Shown here: positions 54,020 to 63,407 of the stretch, piece after piece
How the letters are laid out: the number at the start of each line of letters is the position of its first letter
Numbering within the stretch: position 1 is the first letter of the stretch
Source: Nocardia cyriacigeorgica GUH-2
Lineage (GTDB): Bacteria > Actinomycetota > Actinomycetes > Mycobacteriales > Mycobacteriaceae
DNA: 64,000 nt
NCBI RefSeq assembly: GCF_000284035.1
Contig: NC_016887.1
Location: 372,001-436,000 of the forward strand
Reading direction: 5' to 3'
The notes under the pieces: generated by a model
Database searches by the model: none
What the model saw: the letters and a program-made list of their open reading frames with translations, nothing else
What the model was told of the DNA's origin: nothing
Translations under genes and position numbers: made by a program

Positions 54020-54208
54020 ATGATCGACTCACTCAAGGCGCGGGTACGTGCCAAGCTGCTGCGTCAGCTCACCGAGGACGGACCCACCGACTCCGAGCAG
54101 GACGATCCCCGGCTGATCTCGGTGGAGAACGATCTCGATGCCCTCGACAGCGTCGCCGAGGACGACCCGCTGATCGAGGAACTCGCCAGCCGCTACCTGG
54201 TCTTCTGA
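54020..54208 (+). CDS. small conserved acidic protein
   Basis: A 62-residue protein (MIDSLKARVRAKLLRQLTED, then PRLISVENDLDALDSVAEDD, ending ELASRYLVF). The ATG follows GGAAAGGA. Neither a signal peptide nor membrane helix is present. It is not a known family to me, but the strong ribosome-binding site and codon use support it. It converges on the aminopeptidase gene. Confidence 0.6.
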   Translation: MIDSLKARVRAKLLRQLTEDGPTDSEQDDPRLISVENDLDALDSVAEDDPLIEELASRYLVF

Positions 54209-54218
54209 ACCACAACCG

Positions 54219-55568
54219 TCAGGCGCCGGTCGAGATCCCACCCGACGGCGGCAGCTGCGGCAACGGCGCGGCCAGCAGCCAGCTGTCCCACAGTGCACGC
54301 AACGGCAAGAGGCTGTAGTGCCCGGCCAGATCGGTGAACTCCTCGGTGGTCACCGACGAGTGGCGATAGCGGCGGGTCCATTCGCGCAGCATGTCGAAGA
54401 ACGCGCTGTCGCCGAGCTCGAGCCGCAATGAATGCAGGCACAGCGCGCCACGTTTGTAGACGCGGTCGTCGAACATCCCGGCCGGCCCCGGATCACCGAC
54501 GACGATGTCCTGCGGCTCCCGGGCCAGATTGTGCCGCGCGGCCCTGGCCATCTGGTCGGCGGTCGGCCCGCCGGAGGCCTCGGACCAGATCCATTCCGCG
54601 TAGCAGGCGAAGCCCTCGTGCAGCCAGATATCGCGCCACTGCCGGATGGTCAGGCTGTTGCCGAACCACTGATGGGCCAGTTCGTGGGCGACGAGGCGTT
54701 CGGCGCCGCGGCGGCCGTCGCAGTGGTTGGCGCCGAAGATCGAGATGCCCTGCGCCTCGATCGGGATCTCCAGCTCGTCATCGGTGACGACCACCGTGTA
54801 CGCCTCGAACGGGTACGGTCCGAATTTGTCGATGAACACCGCGAGCATCTGCGGCTGCCGGGCGAAATCGTGGTCGAAGTTCGCGCGCAGCCGGACAGGA
54901 ACCAGGGCATGCATGGGAACCGGCCCGCGCGCCGGGGCGATCCGATGTTTGCGGTACTGCCCGATCTGGATCGTCGCCAGATAACTCGACATCGGTTCGG
55001 ACTGCTCGTAGACCCAGGTGGTCTGGCTGGCCTTGGTCTGTTTGCGCAGCAGTGTGCCGTTGGCGAGGGCGTAGTAGGGCGTGTCGGTGGTGATCGAAAT
55101 GCGGTAGCTGGCTTTGGAACTCGGGTGATCGTCGCAGGGGAACCAGGATGCGGCGCCGTTGGGCTGGCTGGCGACCAGCGCGCCGTCGGTGAGTTCCTCC
55201 CAGCCCACCTCACCCCACGGGCCGCGCACCGGGCGCGGGGTGCCGGCGTACTGCACGGTGATCGCGAGCAGCCCACCGGCCGGGATCCGCTGCTGCGGGG
55301 TGATCACGAGTTTGCCGCGCTGATGGCTGTATTTCGCCACCTTGGCGCCGTTGACCAGCACCTTCGACACGGTCAGCGTCTGCGATAGGTCGAGCGCGAA
55401 GCGCGGGCGCACCTCGGTCGTGACGGCGGTGATGTCGGCGCGGGCGGCGAGCCGGTTGCTGGCGACCTTGTAGGTGAGGTCGAGTTCGTACCGTGAGACG
55501 CGGTAGCCCCGGTTTCCGTTCTGCGGCAGGTACTCGTCGATGGGGGCGTCGTAGAACTTGCCGCTCAT
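54219..55568 (-). CDS. M1-family zinc aminopeptidase
   Basis: A 449-residue M1 metallopeptidase without signal peptide. The N-terminal beta domain (YRVSRYELDLTYKVASNRLA) precedes the thermolysin-like part with the zinc site AHELAHQWFGNSLTIRQWRD and the third ligand Glu in WLHEGFACYAEW. The GAMEN-like substrate motif appears as IEAQGISIFG. The long C-terminal helical domain of larger M1 enzymes is missing. It overlaps the Pls-type gene by four bases, so the two are co-translated, and a peptide product of that gene may be its substrate (inference). Confidence 0.9.
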   Translation of the reverse strand: MSGKFYDAPIDEYLPQNGNRGYRVSRYELDLTYKVASNRLAARADITAVTTEVRPRFALDLSQTLTVSKVLVNGAKVAKYSHQRGKLVITPQQRIPAGGLLAITVQYAGTPRPVRGPWGEVGWEELTDGALVASQPNGAASWFPCDDHPSSKASYRISITTDTPYYALANGTLLRKQTKASQTTWVYEQSEPMSSYLATIQIGQYRKHRIAPARGPVPMHALVPVRLRANFDHDFARQPQMLAVFIDKFGPYPFEAYTVVVTDDELEIPIEAQGISIFGANHCDGRRGAERLVAHELAHQWFGNSLTIRQWRDIWLHEGFACYAEWIWSEASGGPTADQMARAARHNLAREPQDIVVGDPGPAGMFDDRVYKRGALCLHSLRLELGDSAFFDMLREWTRRYRHSSVTTEEFTDLAGHYSLLPLRALWDSWLLAAPLPQLPPSGGISTGA

Positions 55569-58500
55569 CGGCCGGCGGCTCCGGGGTCGGAGGCCGCGGC
55601 CCAGGGCGCGATGGGATTGCCCCACCAGCGCGTCGACGGCGGCACGGTGTCACCGCGCATCACCAGCGAGGCCGGTCCGATGGTGGCGCCCGCGCCGATG
55701 GTGGCGGCGGGCAGCGCGACGCAGTGCGGGCCGAGGGTGGCGCCCGGCTCCAGGGTGACGGTGTCCATGGACATGATCCGATCGTGGAACAGATGGGTCT
55801 GCACCACACAACCGCGTTCCACCGTCGCGCCGTCGCCGAGGGTCACCAAATCCGCCTCCGGTAGCCAATAGGACTCGCACCACACACCGCGACCGATACG
55901 GGCACCGAGACCACGCAGCCACAGATTCAGAACGGGAGTACCCGTCGCGGCGCGCGCGAACCATGGTGCGGCAACCGTTTCGACGAAGCTGTCGGAGACC
56001 TCGTTGCGCCAGACGAACGAACTCCACAGCGGATGCTCCTCCGCGCCGATCCGGCCGATCAGCAGCCATTTGGCGGTGATCGCGCTCGCACAGGCCAGCG
56101 CGCCGGCGACCATCAGCACCACACCGGACAGCAGTGCGGCGCCCGGATAGCCGATGGTCTGCGCCAGCCAGGCCAGGGTGAACAGCACGCCGAGCCCGAT
56201 CGCGAAGGTCACCAGCACCGGCAGTAACCGGCAGGTCTCCACCACGCCACGGAAGACCCGCAGCCGCAGCGGCGGATCGAAAGTGCGCTCGGTATCGGCG
56301 TTCTCGGCGGCGCGGCGCAGCCGCACGGGCGGGCTGCCCAGCCACGACGAGCCCGCCTTGGCCTTGCTCGGGGCCGCCGAGAGGACCGCGACCAGCCCGT
56401 TCTTCGGCACCCGGCGGCCCGGCGCGGTCATCCCGGAATTGCCGAGGAAGGCGCGTTTGCCGACCTTCGCCTCGCCGATGCGCAGCCAGCCGCCGCCGAG
56501 TTCGTAACTGGCGATCATGGTGTCGTCGGCCAGGAACGCGCCGTCGGCGACGGTGGTGAACTTCGGCAGCAGCAGCACCGTCGACGCCTCCACCCGCTTG
56601 CCGATCTTGGCGCCGAGCAGCCGCAACCAGATCGGGGTGAGCAGGCTGGCGTAGAGCGGGAACAGGAAGTTGCGCGCGCCGTCGAGCAAGCGTTCGGTGG
56701 CCCACACCTGCCAGCCGACACGGCTGCGGACCGGGTGGTAGCCCTCGGTGAGGCCGAGGCTGAGCACCCGCACCGCGAGCACCGTGGCCACCGCGTAGAC
56801 GAGCAGGCTCAGCAGGGTGGCCACCGGCAGCATCAGCAGCCCGCGGCCGAGCGCACCGGCGATGGTGGTGGTGTCGCGGACCCACCAGACGATCAGGGCG
56901 CCACCGGCCGCCAAGCCGAGGATCGGCATCGCGGCCAGCCCCATCGAGCTGATCGCGAAGGCCAGCACCCAGTGCACCGCCCGCTTCGGAGTGTCGGCGG
57001 GCCAGCGATGGCGCGCCTTACCGACCTTCACCGCGGGCGAGCCGGCCCATTCCTGATCCGGCTTGACCTTCCCGGCCACCGCCGAACCGGGGGCGATCTC
57101 GGCGTCGCGGCCGATCTTGGTGCCGGGCAGCAGGATCGAGCGGGCGCCGATCACCGCGCCGCGACCGATCACGATGGGCCCGATGTGGACCACGTCGCCG
57201 TCGATCCAGTAGCCGGACAGGTCCACTTCGGGTTCCACGCTGCATCCGTCACCGAGTTCGAGCATGCCCGTCACCGGCGGCAGGGTGTGCAGGTCGACGC
57301 CCTTGCCGATCTTCGCGCCCAGCGCCCGCGCGAACGGCACCATCCACGGTGCGCCGGACAGGTTCTCGGCGCCACTGGCCTCCGACAACCGCACCGCCGC
57401 CCACAACCGCAGATGCACCGAACCGCCGCGCGGATAACTGCCGGGTTCCACACCGCGCAACAGCAGCCGGGCCCCGGCGACGCAGATGCTCATCCGGCCC
57501 AGCGGGGTGATGAAGACGACGAACAGCAGCAGCGTCCACCACCACGACAGCTGTGGCAGCCAGGGCAGCGCGCCGGCCCAGCCGGCGAGATTGCCCGCGA
57601 TGGCCAGCCAGGTCAGCCATTGCAGGCCGGTCAGCGTGGTCAGCGGGATGGTGGCGAGCACCTGGGCGCATTGCGCGGACCGCGGCGTCGGGCGGACGGT
57701 TCGTTCGGCGACGGCGGCCGCGGGCGCGGTCTCGTCGAGCAGTTCGGCCAGCGCGCCCAGGCGGGGGTGGTCGTACAGGTCGGCGACGGCGATGCGCGGA
57801 TACCGTTCGCGCAGCGCGGTGACCAGCTGGGCCGCCGACAGCGAGCCGCCGCCCAGGTCGAAGAAATCGGCGTCGGCGCCGGTGATCTCGGCGCCCAGGA
57901 TCGAACTCCACAGCTCGGCCACCCACGCTGCCGTACCGGTGAGCCCGTGGTCGACGGTTTCGTCGCTGCCGGCCAGCGGCCAGGGCAGGGCGTCGCGGTC
58001 GACCTTGCCGGAGGTCCGGGTGGGCAGTCCGGGCACCACCACCAGGCGGGGGACCAGCGGCGCGGGCAGCTGTTCGGCGAGCTGCGCGCGGGCGGCCTTG
58101 AGGTCGTAGTCGGGCGGGGTGCCGGTGAGGTAGCCGACCAGGATCTGATTGCCCGCAGCGGTGGTGCGCACGGCGGCGGCCGCACCGCTCACCCCAGGCA
58201 GGTGTTGCAGGGCATTGTCGAGTTCGCCGAGTTCGATGCGGCGCCCGCCCACCTTGACCTGATCGTCGGCACGGCCGATGAAGACCAGTCCGGCCCGGTC
58301 GTTGCGCACCAGATCGCCACTGCGATAGGCGCGTTCCCAGCCGAGTGCTGCCAGCGGTGCGTACTTTTCGGCGTCCTTGGCCGGATCGAGGTAGCGGGCC
58401 AGGCCGACGCCGCCGATCACCAGTTCGCCGGATTCGCCCTCGCCCACCGGATTTCCGGCGGCATCGACCACGGCCAGATCCCAGCCGTCCAGCGGCAGGC

Positions 58501-59491
58501 CGATGCGCACCGGCCAGTTCCCGTCCAGCAGCGCCGCGCAGGCGACGACCGTGGTTTCGGTGGGGCCGTAGGTGTTCCACACCTCGCGTTCGGATTCCGG
58601 GTCGCCCGCCAGCCGTTCGGCCAGTTCCGGTGGTACGGCCTCGCCGCCGAAGATGAGCAGCCGCACCGGTTCCAGCGCCTCGGCCGGCCAGGTGGCGGCG
58701 AGCGTGGGCACCGTGGAGACGACGGTGATCTCGTGCCGCACCAGCCACGGCCCGAGGTCCGCGCCGGTGCGCACCAGCGCGCGCGGCGCCGGCACCAGGC
58801 AGCCGCCGTGCCGCCAGGCCAGCCACATCTCCTCGCAGGAGGCGTCGAAGGCGACCGACAATCCGGCCAGCACTCGGTCGCCGGGGCCGATCGGGGCGCC
58901 CTGGAGGAACAGCCGGGCCTCGGCGTCGACCAGGGCGGCGGCGTTGCGATGGGTGACCGCAACGCCTTTCGGGGTGCCGGTGGAACCGGAGGTGAAGATG
59001 ATCCAGGCGTCGTCGGCGGGGGTGGGGAGCTGCGGTCCGCCGGGTTGCCCGTCGGTTGCCGGGCGGGCGTGTTCGGTGGCTGCGATCCCGTCGGCCGTCA
59101 CGATGGCGGTGACGCGGGCCTCGCCGAACACCAGGCGGGCGCGTTCATCGGGGTCGTCGGCGTCGACCGGCACATAAGCCGCGCCCGCGTGCAGGACCGC
59201 GAGAATCGTGACGTAGAGCTCACGGGTGCCCGACGGCATCCGCACGCCGACCCGGTCGCCGCGTCGCACACCGGCCGCGCCGAGGCGTTCGACGGTCGCG
59301 TCGATCTCGGCCAGTAGTTCGGTGTAGGTGAGGGCGGTGTCGCCGTCGTCGATGGCGGGAGCGTCCGGGTGGGCGCGGGCGCTCTCTGCGAGGATGTCGA
59401 CCAGCGTTCGCGCAGGTGGGGCGAGGGATGACCGTAGCAGCGGATCGAGCTCCGGGACCGAACCATCGGTGTCGATCTGCGGCTGGAGCAT
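55565..59491 (-). CDS. Pls-type NRPS-like protein (A-T-membrane-acyltransferase)
   Basis: A 1308-residue protein. An adenylation domain comes first (core motifs AYVPVDADDPDER, FTSGSTGTPKGVAVTH, NTYGPTETTV, YRSGDLVRNDRAGL, VDRDALPWPL), then a carrier domain with the phosphopantetheine Ser in DLGGGSLSAAQL. From about residue 640 the C-terminal half has several membrane helices separated by left-handed beta-helix (hexapeptide) segments such as IGRGAVIGARSILLPGTKIG. This is the layout of epsilon-poly-L-lysine synthase, which makes homopolymers of basic amino acids on the membrane. Its own amino acid is not known. Start at MLQPQIDTDG; an upstream GTG is possible. Confidence 0.9.
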   Translation of the reverse strand: MLQPQIDTDGSVPELDPLLRSSLAPPARTLVDILAESARAHPDAPAIDDGDTALTYTELLAEIDATVERLGAAGVRRGDRVGVRMPSGTRELYVTILAVLHAGAAYVPVDADDPDERARLVFGEARVTAIVTADGIAATEHARPATDGQPGGPQLPTPADDAWIIFTSGSTGTPKGVAVTHRNAAALVDAEARLFLQGAPIGPGDRVLAGLSVAFDASCEEMWLAWRHGGCLVPAPRALVRTGADLGPWLVRHEITVVSTVPTLAATWPAEALEPVRLLIFGGEAVPPELAERLAGDPESEREVWNTYGPTETTVVACAALLDGNWPVRIGLPLDGWDLAVVDAAGNPVGEGESGELVIGGVGLARYLDPAKDAEKYAPLAALGWERAYRSGDLVRNDRAGLVFIGRADDQVKVGGRRIELGELDNALQHLPGVSGAAAAVRTTAAGNQILVGYLTGTPPDYDLKAARAQLAEQLPAPLVPRLVVVPGLPTRTSGKVDRDALPWPLAGSDETVDHGLTGTAAWVAELWSSILGAEITGADADFFDLGGGSLSAAQLVTALRERYPRIAVADLYDHPRLGALAELLDETAPAAAVAERTVRPTPRSAQCAQVLATIPLTTLTGLQWLTWLAIAGNLAGWAGALPWLPQLSWWWTLLLFVVFITPLGRMSICVAGARLLLRGVEPGSYPRGGSVHLRLWAAVRLSEASGAENLSGAPWMVPFARALGAKIGKGVDLHTLPPVTGMLELGDGCSVEPEVDLSGYWIDGDVVHIGPIVIGRGAVIGARSILLPGTKIGRDAEIAPGSAVAGKVKPDQEWAGSPAVKVGKARHRWPADTPKRAVHWVLAFAISSMGLAAMPILGLAAGGALIVWWVRDTTTIAGALGRGLLMLPVATLLSLLVYAVATVLAVRVLSLGLTEGYHPVRSRVGWQVWATERLLDGARNFLFPLYASLLTPIWLRLLGAKIGKRVEASTVLLLPKFTTVADGAFLADDTMIASYELGGGWLRIGEAKVGKRAFLGNSGMTAPGRRVPKNGLVAVLSAAPSKAKAGSSWLGSPPVRLRRAAENADTERTFDPPLRLRVFRGVVETCRLLPVLVTFAIGLGVLFTLAWLAQTIGYPGAALLSGVVLMVAGALACASAITAKWLLIGRIGAEEHPLWSSFVWRNEVSDSFVETVAAPWFARAATGTPVLNLWLRGLGARIGRGVWCESYWLPEADLVTLGDGATVERGCVVQTHLFHDRIMSMDTVTLEPGATLGPHCVALPAATIGAGATIGPASLVMRGDTVPPSTRWWGNPIAPWAAASDPGAAGR

Positions 59492-59657
59492 CACGTCCGG
59501 CCCACCTTCCTCAGCACTGTCCGGCAGTAGCCCTGTTCGGCGGTACGGCCTCACCAACTAATTCTCGAAGACGGTTGTTTCATACGAGGGTTACCAGTGG
59601 GCAAACGGAAAATGCCCCGGTGACCAGTAGTCAACGGTACCCGCAGGGCACGACGGG

Positions 59658-59686
59658 TTGACAGCGGCGCGGCCGGTCTGTCAATC
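59658..59686 (+). promoter_or_regulatory. promoter of the SAM-IV/aminotransferase transcript
   Basis: TTGACA at 59658-59663 and TCAATC at 59681-59686 with 17 bases between. The -10 is imperfect, but transcription would start at about 59693, just at the beginning of the riboswitch. Confidence 0.5.
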
Positions 59687-59693
59687 TCGCCAC

Positions 59694-59800
59694 AGGTCAT
59701 GAGTGCCAGCGTCAAGCCCCGGCTTGCTGGCCGGCAACCCTCCTCCGCGGTGGGGTGCTCCGGGTGACGACCGGGCCGCCGCCCGACCGGGCGCGGCAAG
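59694..59800 (+). promoter_or_regulatory. SAM-IV riboswitch
   Basis: Consensus blocks of the SAM-IV family in the right order: GGTCATGAGTGCCAGCGTCA, AGCCCCGGCTTGCTGGCCGG, CAACCCTCC, GGTGGGGTGCTCCGGGTGA and CGACC. P1 closes by GGTCAT / GTGACGACC, and the downstream CGCC...GGGCG segment can form the additional pseudoknot. SAM-IV riboswitches are known only from actinobacteria and usually precede sulphur or methionine genes. It lies before a class V aminotransferase here, from which control of sulphur handling by SAM level follows. Confidence 0.88.
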
Positions 59801-59857
59801 CGCGGACTCGACGAATCTCTTGCCTTTCGCGAGTCCCTCAGCCGATGGGATGACGTG

Positions 59858-61177
59858 ATGACCGCTGTGTTCGATCAGACCTGTGCCGCCCTCGCCCGGG
59901 TCTCCGGAGACGATCTCCATGTACCCCTCGTCCAGGGCGGGACCTGCACCTATGCCAATTTCGACTACGCCGCGAGCGCACCCGCACTGGCCCAGGTGAC
60001 CGACCGGGTGCAGCGACTGCTGCCGTATTACGCCAGCGTGCACCGGGGCGCGGGCTATGCCTCGCGGATCTCCACCGAATGCTACGAAGCCGCCCGCGGT
60101 TCGGTTGCCCGTTTCCTGGACGCGGCCGACGACCAGGTGGTGGTCTTCACCCGCAACACCACCGATTCGCTCAACCTGCTCGCCGCCTGCGTGCCCGGTG
60201 ACACGGTGGTGCTCGATGTCGAACATCACGCCAATTTCCTGCCCTGGCAACGGCATGGCCGGCGCGTGGTGCGCGCGGCCGACACGATCGAGGAGACCGT
60301 GCGCCGCCTGGTCGCCGAGCTCTGCTCGAAACCGGCTGCGCTGCTTGCGGTTACCGGCGCCTCCAATGTGACCGGCGAGGTGCTGCCGCTGGCCCGGCTG
60401 GCCGAGATCGCCCACCAGTGCGGCGCCCGCATCCTGGTCGACGCGGCGCAGCTGGCGCCGCATCGGCGAATCAGCCTGCGCGAGTGCGGGATCGACTATC
60501 TGGTGTTCTCCGGGCACAAGCTGTACGCGCCGTTCGGCGCGGGTGTGCTCGTCGGCAAGCGCGATTGGCTCGACGCGGCACCGCCGTATCTGGCCGGTGG
60601 TGGTGCGGTGCGCGAGGTGCGCGTCGACGGCACCGAATGGGCGCCCGCGCCGCAGCGGCACGAGGCCGGATCGCCGAATGTGCTCGGTGTGGCGGCGTTG
60701 GCTGCGGCCTGCGAGGCGCTGTCGGAGATCGACGCCGAGCGGGTGATCGCGCACGAGCGGCTGCTGGCCGACCGCTTGCGCGACGGGCTGAGCGCGATTG
60801 CGGGTGTGCGGCTGTTGCGGCTGTGGTCCGACAGCCCCGACGTCGTCGGGATCGTCGCGTTCACGCTGGACGGTTTCGCTCCCGGACAGGTGGCGGCGTA
60901 TCTGTCGGCCGAACACGGGATCGGGGTGCGTGACGGTCGATTCTGCGCGCATCCACTGCTCGCGCGGCTCGGGCTCGACGGTGCGCTGCGCGCGAGCATC
61001 GGGCTGGGGACCTGCTCGGCGGACGTGGACCGGCTGGTTTCGGCGATCGCCGCGCTCGTGCACGACGGGCCGCGGTGGGACTACGCCTGCACCGACGGGC
61101 TGTGGAATCCCGCTCCGGAAACCCGGGCATTCACCGGTGCCGACACCGTCGGCGCGGCGCCCTGCGAGATCGGCTGA
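59858..61177 (+). CDS. class V aminotransferase / cysteine-desulfurase-like PLP enzyme
   Basis: A 439-residue fold-type I PLP enzyme. The cofactor Lys is in FSGHKLYAPFGAGVLVG; the phosphate-binding part is FTRNTTDSLNLLA; the His stacking on PLP is in VLDVEHHANFLPWQR and an Asp in ILVDAAQLAPHRR. A Cys in GVRDGRFCAHPLL lies where desulfurases have the active Cys, so sulphur transfer is plausible, as is a role like kynureninase or isopenicillin-N epimerase. Start ATG behind GGGATG; a GTG one codon earlier is possible. SAM-IV riboswitch control argues for sulphur metabolism. Confidence 0.85.
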   Translation: MTAVFDQTCAALARVSGDDLHVPLVQGGTCTYANFDYAASAPALAQVTDRVQRLLPYYASVHRGAGYASRISTECYEAARGSVARFLDAADDQVVVFTRNTTDSLNLLAACVPGDTVVLDVEHHANFLPWQRHGRRVVRAADTIEETVRRLVAELCSKPAALLAVTGASNVTGEVLPLARLAEIAHQCGARILVDAAQLAPHRRISLRECGIDYLVFSGHKLYAPFGAGVLVGKRDWLDAAPPYLAGGGAVREVRVDGTEWAPAPQRHEAGSPNVLGVAALAAACEALSEIDAERVIAHERLLADRLRDGLSAIAGVRLLRLWSDSPDVVGIVAFTLDGFAPGQVAAYLSAEHGIGVRDGRFCAHPLLARLGLDGALRASIGLGTCSADVDRLVSAIAALVHDGPRWDYACTDGLWNPAPETRAFTGADTVGAAPCEIG

Positions 61178-61180
61178 GCC

Positions 61181-61744
61181 TTAGTCCTCATCCAGCGGAG
61201 TAGGCCGGTGGTAGCGCCCGTTGTGATACAGCAGCGGCGCGGCCGCCGGCTTCTCCTCGGTGGCGTCGTGCACCCGGGTCACCCGGCCGACGATGAAGGT
61301 GTGGTCGCCGATGGGAATGCGCTGTTCGACGGTGGTGCGCAGCCAGATCGGGGTGCCGTGCAGGACCGGCTCGCCGGTGTCGAGCGTGGTCCACAGCGAT
61401 CGGTCGGTGAACCGTTCCTCGGCGCTGCGCGCGAACCGCTGCGCGATATGCCGCTGGTGTTCGCCGAGGAAGTGGATCACCACCGACTCCGCCTCGCTCA
61501 TCGCCGCCAGGCTCGACGAGGTGTGCGCGATATTGAACGACACCAGCGGCGGCTCCAGCGACAGCGAGGCGAACGAGGTCGCGGTGAACCCGACCGGGCC
61601 CGCCGGCGAACTCAACGTCACCACCGTCACCCCCGACGGATAGTGCCGCATCGAGGACCGGTACTGCTCGGCGGTGATCCCGCTCAGGTCGTCGGGCACC
61701 CGCAGGCCGGTGTCCGGTGCGGTCGGTTCCTTCGCGTCGCTCAC
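61181..61744 (-). CDS. flavin reductase-like (FMN-binding) protein
   Basis: A 187-residue protein of the flavin-reductase/HpaC type: [60 protein letters not shown] and [13 protein letters not shown]. These segments bind FMN and supply reduced flavin to two-component monooxygenases. It converges on the aminotransferase gene, three bases apart. Start GTG ([11 protein letters not shown]); the open frame extends upstream but without conserved sequence. Its oxygenase partner is not in the window. Confidence 0.85.
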   Translation of the reverse strand: MSDAKEPTAPDTGLRVPDDLSGITAEQYRSSMRHYPSGVTVVTLSSPAGPVGFTATSFASLSLEPPLVSFNIAHTSSSLAAMSEAESVVIHFLGEHQRHIAQRFARSAEERFTDRSLWTTLDTGEPVLHGTPIWLRTTVEQRIPIGDHTFIVGRVTRVHDATEEKPAAAPLLYHNGRYHRPTPLDED

Positions 61745-61766
61745 CGTGTCGATTGTGCCGCTGGGG

Positions 61767-62240
61767 TCAGTCCACGTCGATCGGCAGCCCCGCCGTGATC
61801 CGCACCAATTCGCGGAAGGTGGTGCGGAACACCGCATCCGGATGACCGCCCGCCGCCCACAGTTCGCGGTGGCGGGACAGGGCGTTGTCGACCCAGGTGG
61901 GGATATTGGTCGGATGGCCGACGGGGGCGACGGCGTCCAAGGGGTGGCCGGTGACTTCGAGGACGAGTTCGTCCGAGGCGGGGGTGAGGGTGCCTTCCAG
62001 GCGGGCGCCGGTGCGGTCCAGGTCCACCTCGTGCGCGCCGGAGACCAGCAGTAGCACCGGATCGTCGTCGAGCAAGTACAGCCGGGCCAGGGTGATGGCG
62101 CCGATGTCGACGCCGAGGGCGCGGGCGGCGTCGGCGGCCGCGGTCGGACGATCCGGGTGAGTGACGATGACGCCGTGGTGGCCGCGGGCGATCAGGGTGT
62201 CCGCGACCCGGCAGGCGACCGGAGGTAGTGACCTGCGCAT
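61767..62240 (-). CDS. YbaK/ProX-type aminoacyl-tRNA deacylase
   Basis: A 157-residue YbaK-domain protein. Typical blocks are [40 protein letters not shown] and [20 protein letters not shown]. The family hydrolyses mischarged aminoacyl-tRNA such as Cys-tRNA-Pro or Ala-tRNA-Pro in the cytosol. It begins at [10 protein letters not shown]. It sits 22 bases upstream of the flavin-reductase gene on the same strand, and the two may be transcribed together. Confidence 0.88.
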   Translation of the reverse strand: MRRSLPPVACRVADTLIARGHHGVIVTHPDRPTAAADAARALGVDIGAITLARLYLLDDDPVLLLVSGAHEVDLDRTGARLEGTLTPASDELVLEVTGHPLDAVAPVGHPTNIPTWVDNALSRHRELWAAGGHPDAVFRTTFRELVRITAGLPIDVD

Positions 62241-62342
62241 GAATCCAGGGTAGAGCGAACCGGTGGCGAGTGCCGGGTGAGTGATAACAGGTTCCCTCCC
62301 ACACGGTATCACCGCCGTTACCGGCGTGTATACGCTGTACAG

Positions 62343-63164
62343 ATGACTGAATGGCAGGCCTTCACCGTCGAAACCAGCGACCACGTAGCGCAGGTGACCC
62401 TGACCGGTCCCGGCAAGGGCAACGCGATGGGCCCGGACTTCTGGCGTGAGCTCCCGGAGATCTTCCACGCCCTCGACGCCGACCCCGAGGTCCGGGCGAT
62501 CGTGCTGACCGGCTCCGGCAAGCACTTCTCCTACGGCCTGGATCTCCCCGCGATGAGCGGCACCTTCGGCCCGCTGCTGGCCGACAAGGCGCTGGCCGCT
62601 CCGCGCACCGACTTCCTGAACGAGATCCGGCGCATGCAGGCCGCGGTGACGGCGGTGGCCGACTGCCGCAAGCCCGTCATCGCCGCGGTGTCGGGCTGGT
62701 GCATCGGCGGCGGCCTGGACCTGATCGCCGCCGTCGACATCCGCTACGCCAGCGCCGACGCCAAGTTCAGCCTGCGCGAGGCCAAGGTCGCCATCGTCGC
62801 CGACATCGGCTCGCTGCACCGGCTGCCCGCCATCATCGGCGAGGGCCACCTGCGTGAGCTCGCCTACACCGGTAAGGACATCGACGCCGCGCGGGCGGAG
62901 AAGATCGGCCTGGTCAACGACGTCTTCGACGATCAGCAGGCCGCCCTGGAGGCCGCGCACGCGACCGCACGGGAGATCGCCGCCAACCCGCCGCTGGTGG
63001 TGCAGGGCGCCAAGGACGTGATGTACCAGCGCAATGCCTCCGAGGTAGCCGAAGGGCTGCGCTACGTCTCGGCCTGGAACGCGGCCTTCCTGCCGTCGGA
63101 GGACCTGACCGAGGCCATCCAGGCTGTCTTCGAGAAGCGCGCCCCGCAGTTCAAGGGGCGCTGA
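62343..63164 (+). CDS. crotonase, dienoyl-CoA isomerase-like (EchA21 type)
   Basis: A 273-residue enoyl-CoA hydratase/isomerase. The oxyanion loop is GSGKHFSYGLDL, then VSGWCIGGGLDLIAAVDIRY. The catalytic block reads LREAKVAIVADIGSLHRLPA, with Glu and Asp placed as in delta3,5-delta2,4-dienoyl-CoA isomerases rather than the two Glu of hydratases. It therefore more probably isomerises dienoyl-CoA in degradation of unsaturated fatty acids or sterols. Wording and length match M. tuberculosis EchA21. ATG start with TACGCT 12 bases upstream as a possible -10, so the message may be nearly leaderless. Confidence 0.88.
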   Translation: MTEWQAFTVETSDHVAQVTLTGPGKGNAMGPDFWRELPEIFHALDADPEVRAIVLTGSGKHFSYGLDLPAMSGTFGPLLADKALAAPRTDFLNEIRRMQAAVTAVADCRKPVIAAVSGWCIGGGLDLIAAVDIRYASADAKFSLREAKVAIVADIGSLHRLPAIIGEGHLRELAYTGKDIDAARAEKIGLVNDVFDDQQAALEAAHATAREIAANPPLVVQGAKDVMYQRNASEVAEGLRYVSAWNAAFLPSEDLTEAIQAVFEKRAPQFKGR

Positions 63165-63299
63165 GCGAGTCGACCCTCAGCGCCGTCGGACCGGCGCCGG
63201 TAGCGCTCGCGGGCGGACGCCGCCGGGCACCGTGGACCGATACCGGTAGCGCCCGCGCACTCAGTCAGTCAGCCGGCAGACACCCAGCGCACAAACGCT

Positions 63300-63354
63300 G
63301 AGCGGCACATCACCGAGACCGAGCCCGTCGCAGGCTCTCGGTGATGTGCCGCTC
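63300..63354. terminator. bidirectional terminator between crotonase gene and ppa
   Basis: GAGCGGCACATCACCGAGA at 63300-63318 pairs perfectly over 19 bases with 63336-63354 around a 17-base loop. It lies between two convergent genes. Confidence 0.85.
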
Positions 63355-63407
63355 GATCGTTCTCCGGCTACCGCCTGGCGGATCGGCCGTCGATCAGGAA
63401 CTGTGGC

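Noticed and set aside
56735-59317. Rightward open frame of 860 codons opposite the Pls-type gene
   Set aside because: It lies wholly antisense to a gene with clear adenylation motifs, has Gly, Gln, Arg and Asp bias typical of the complement of GC-rich coding DNA, and shows no motif.
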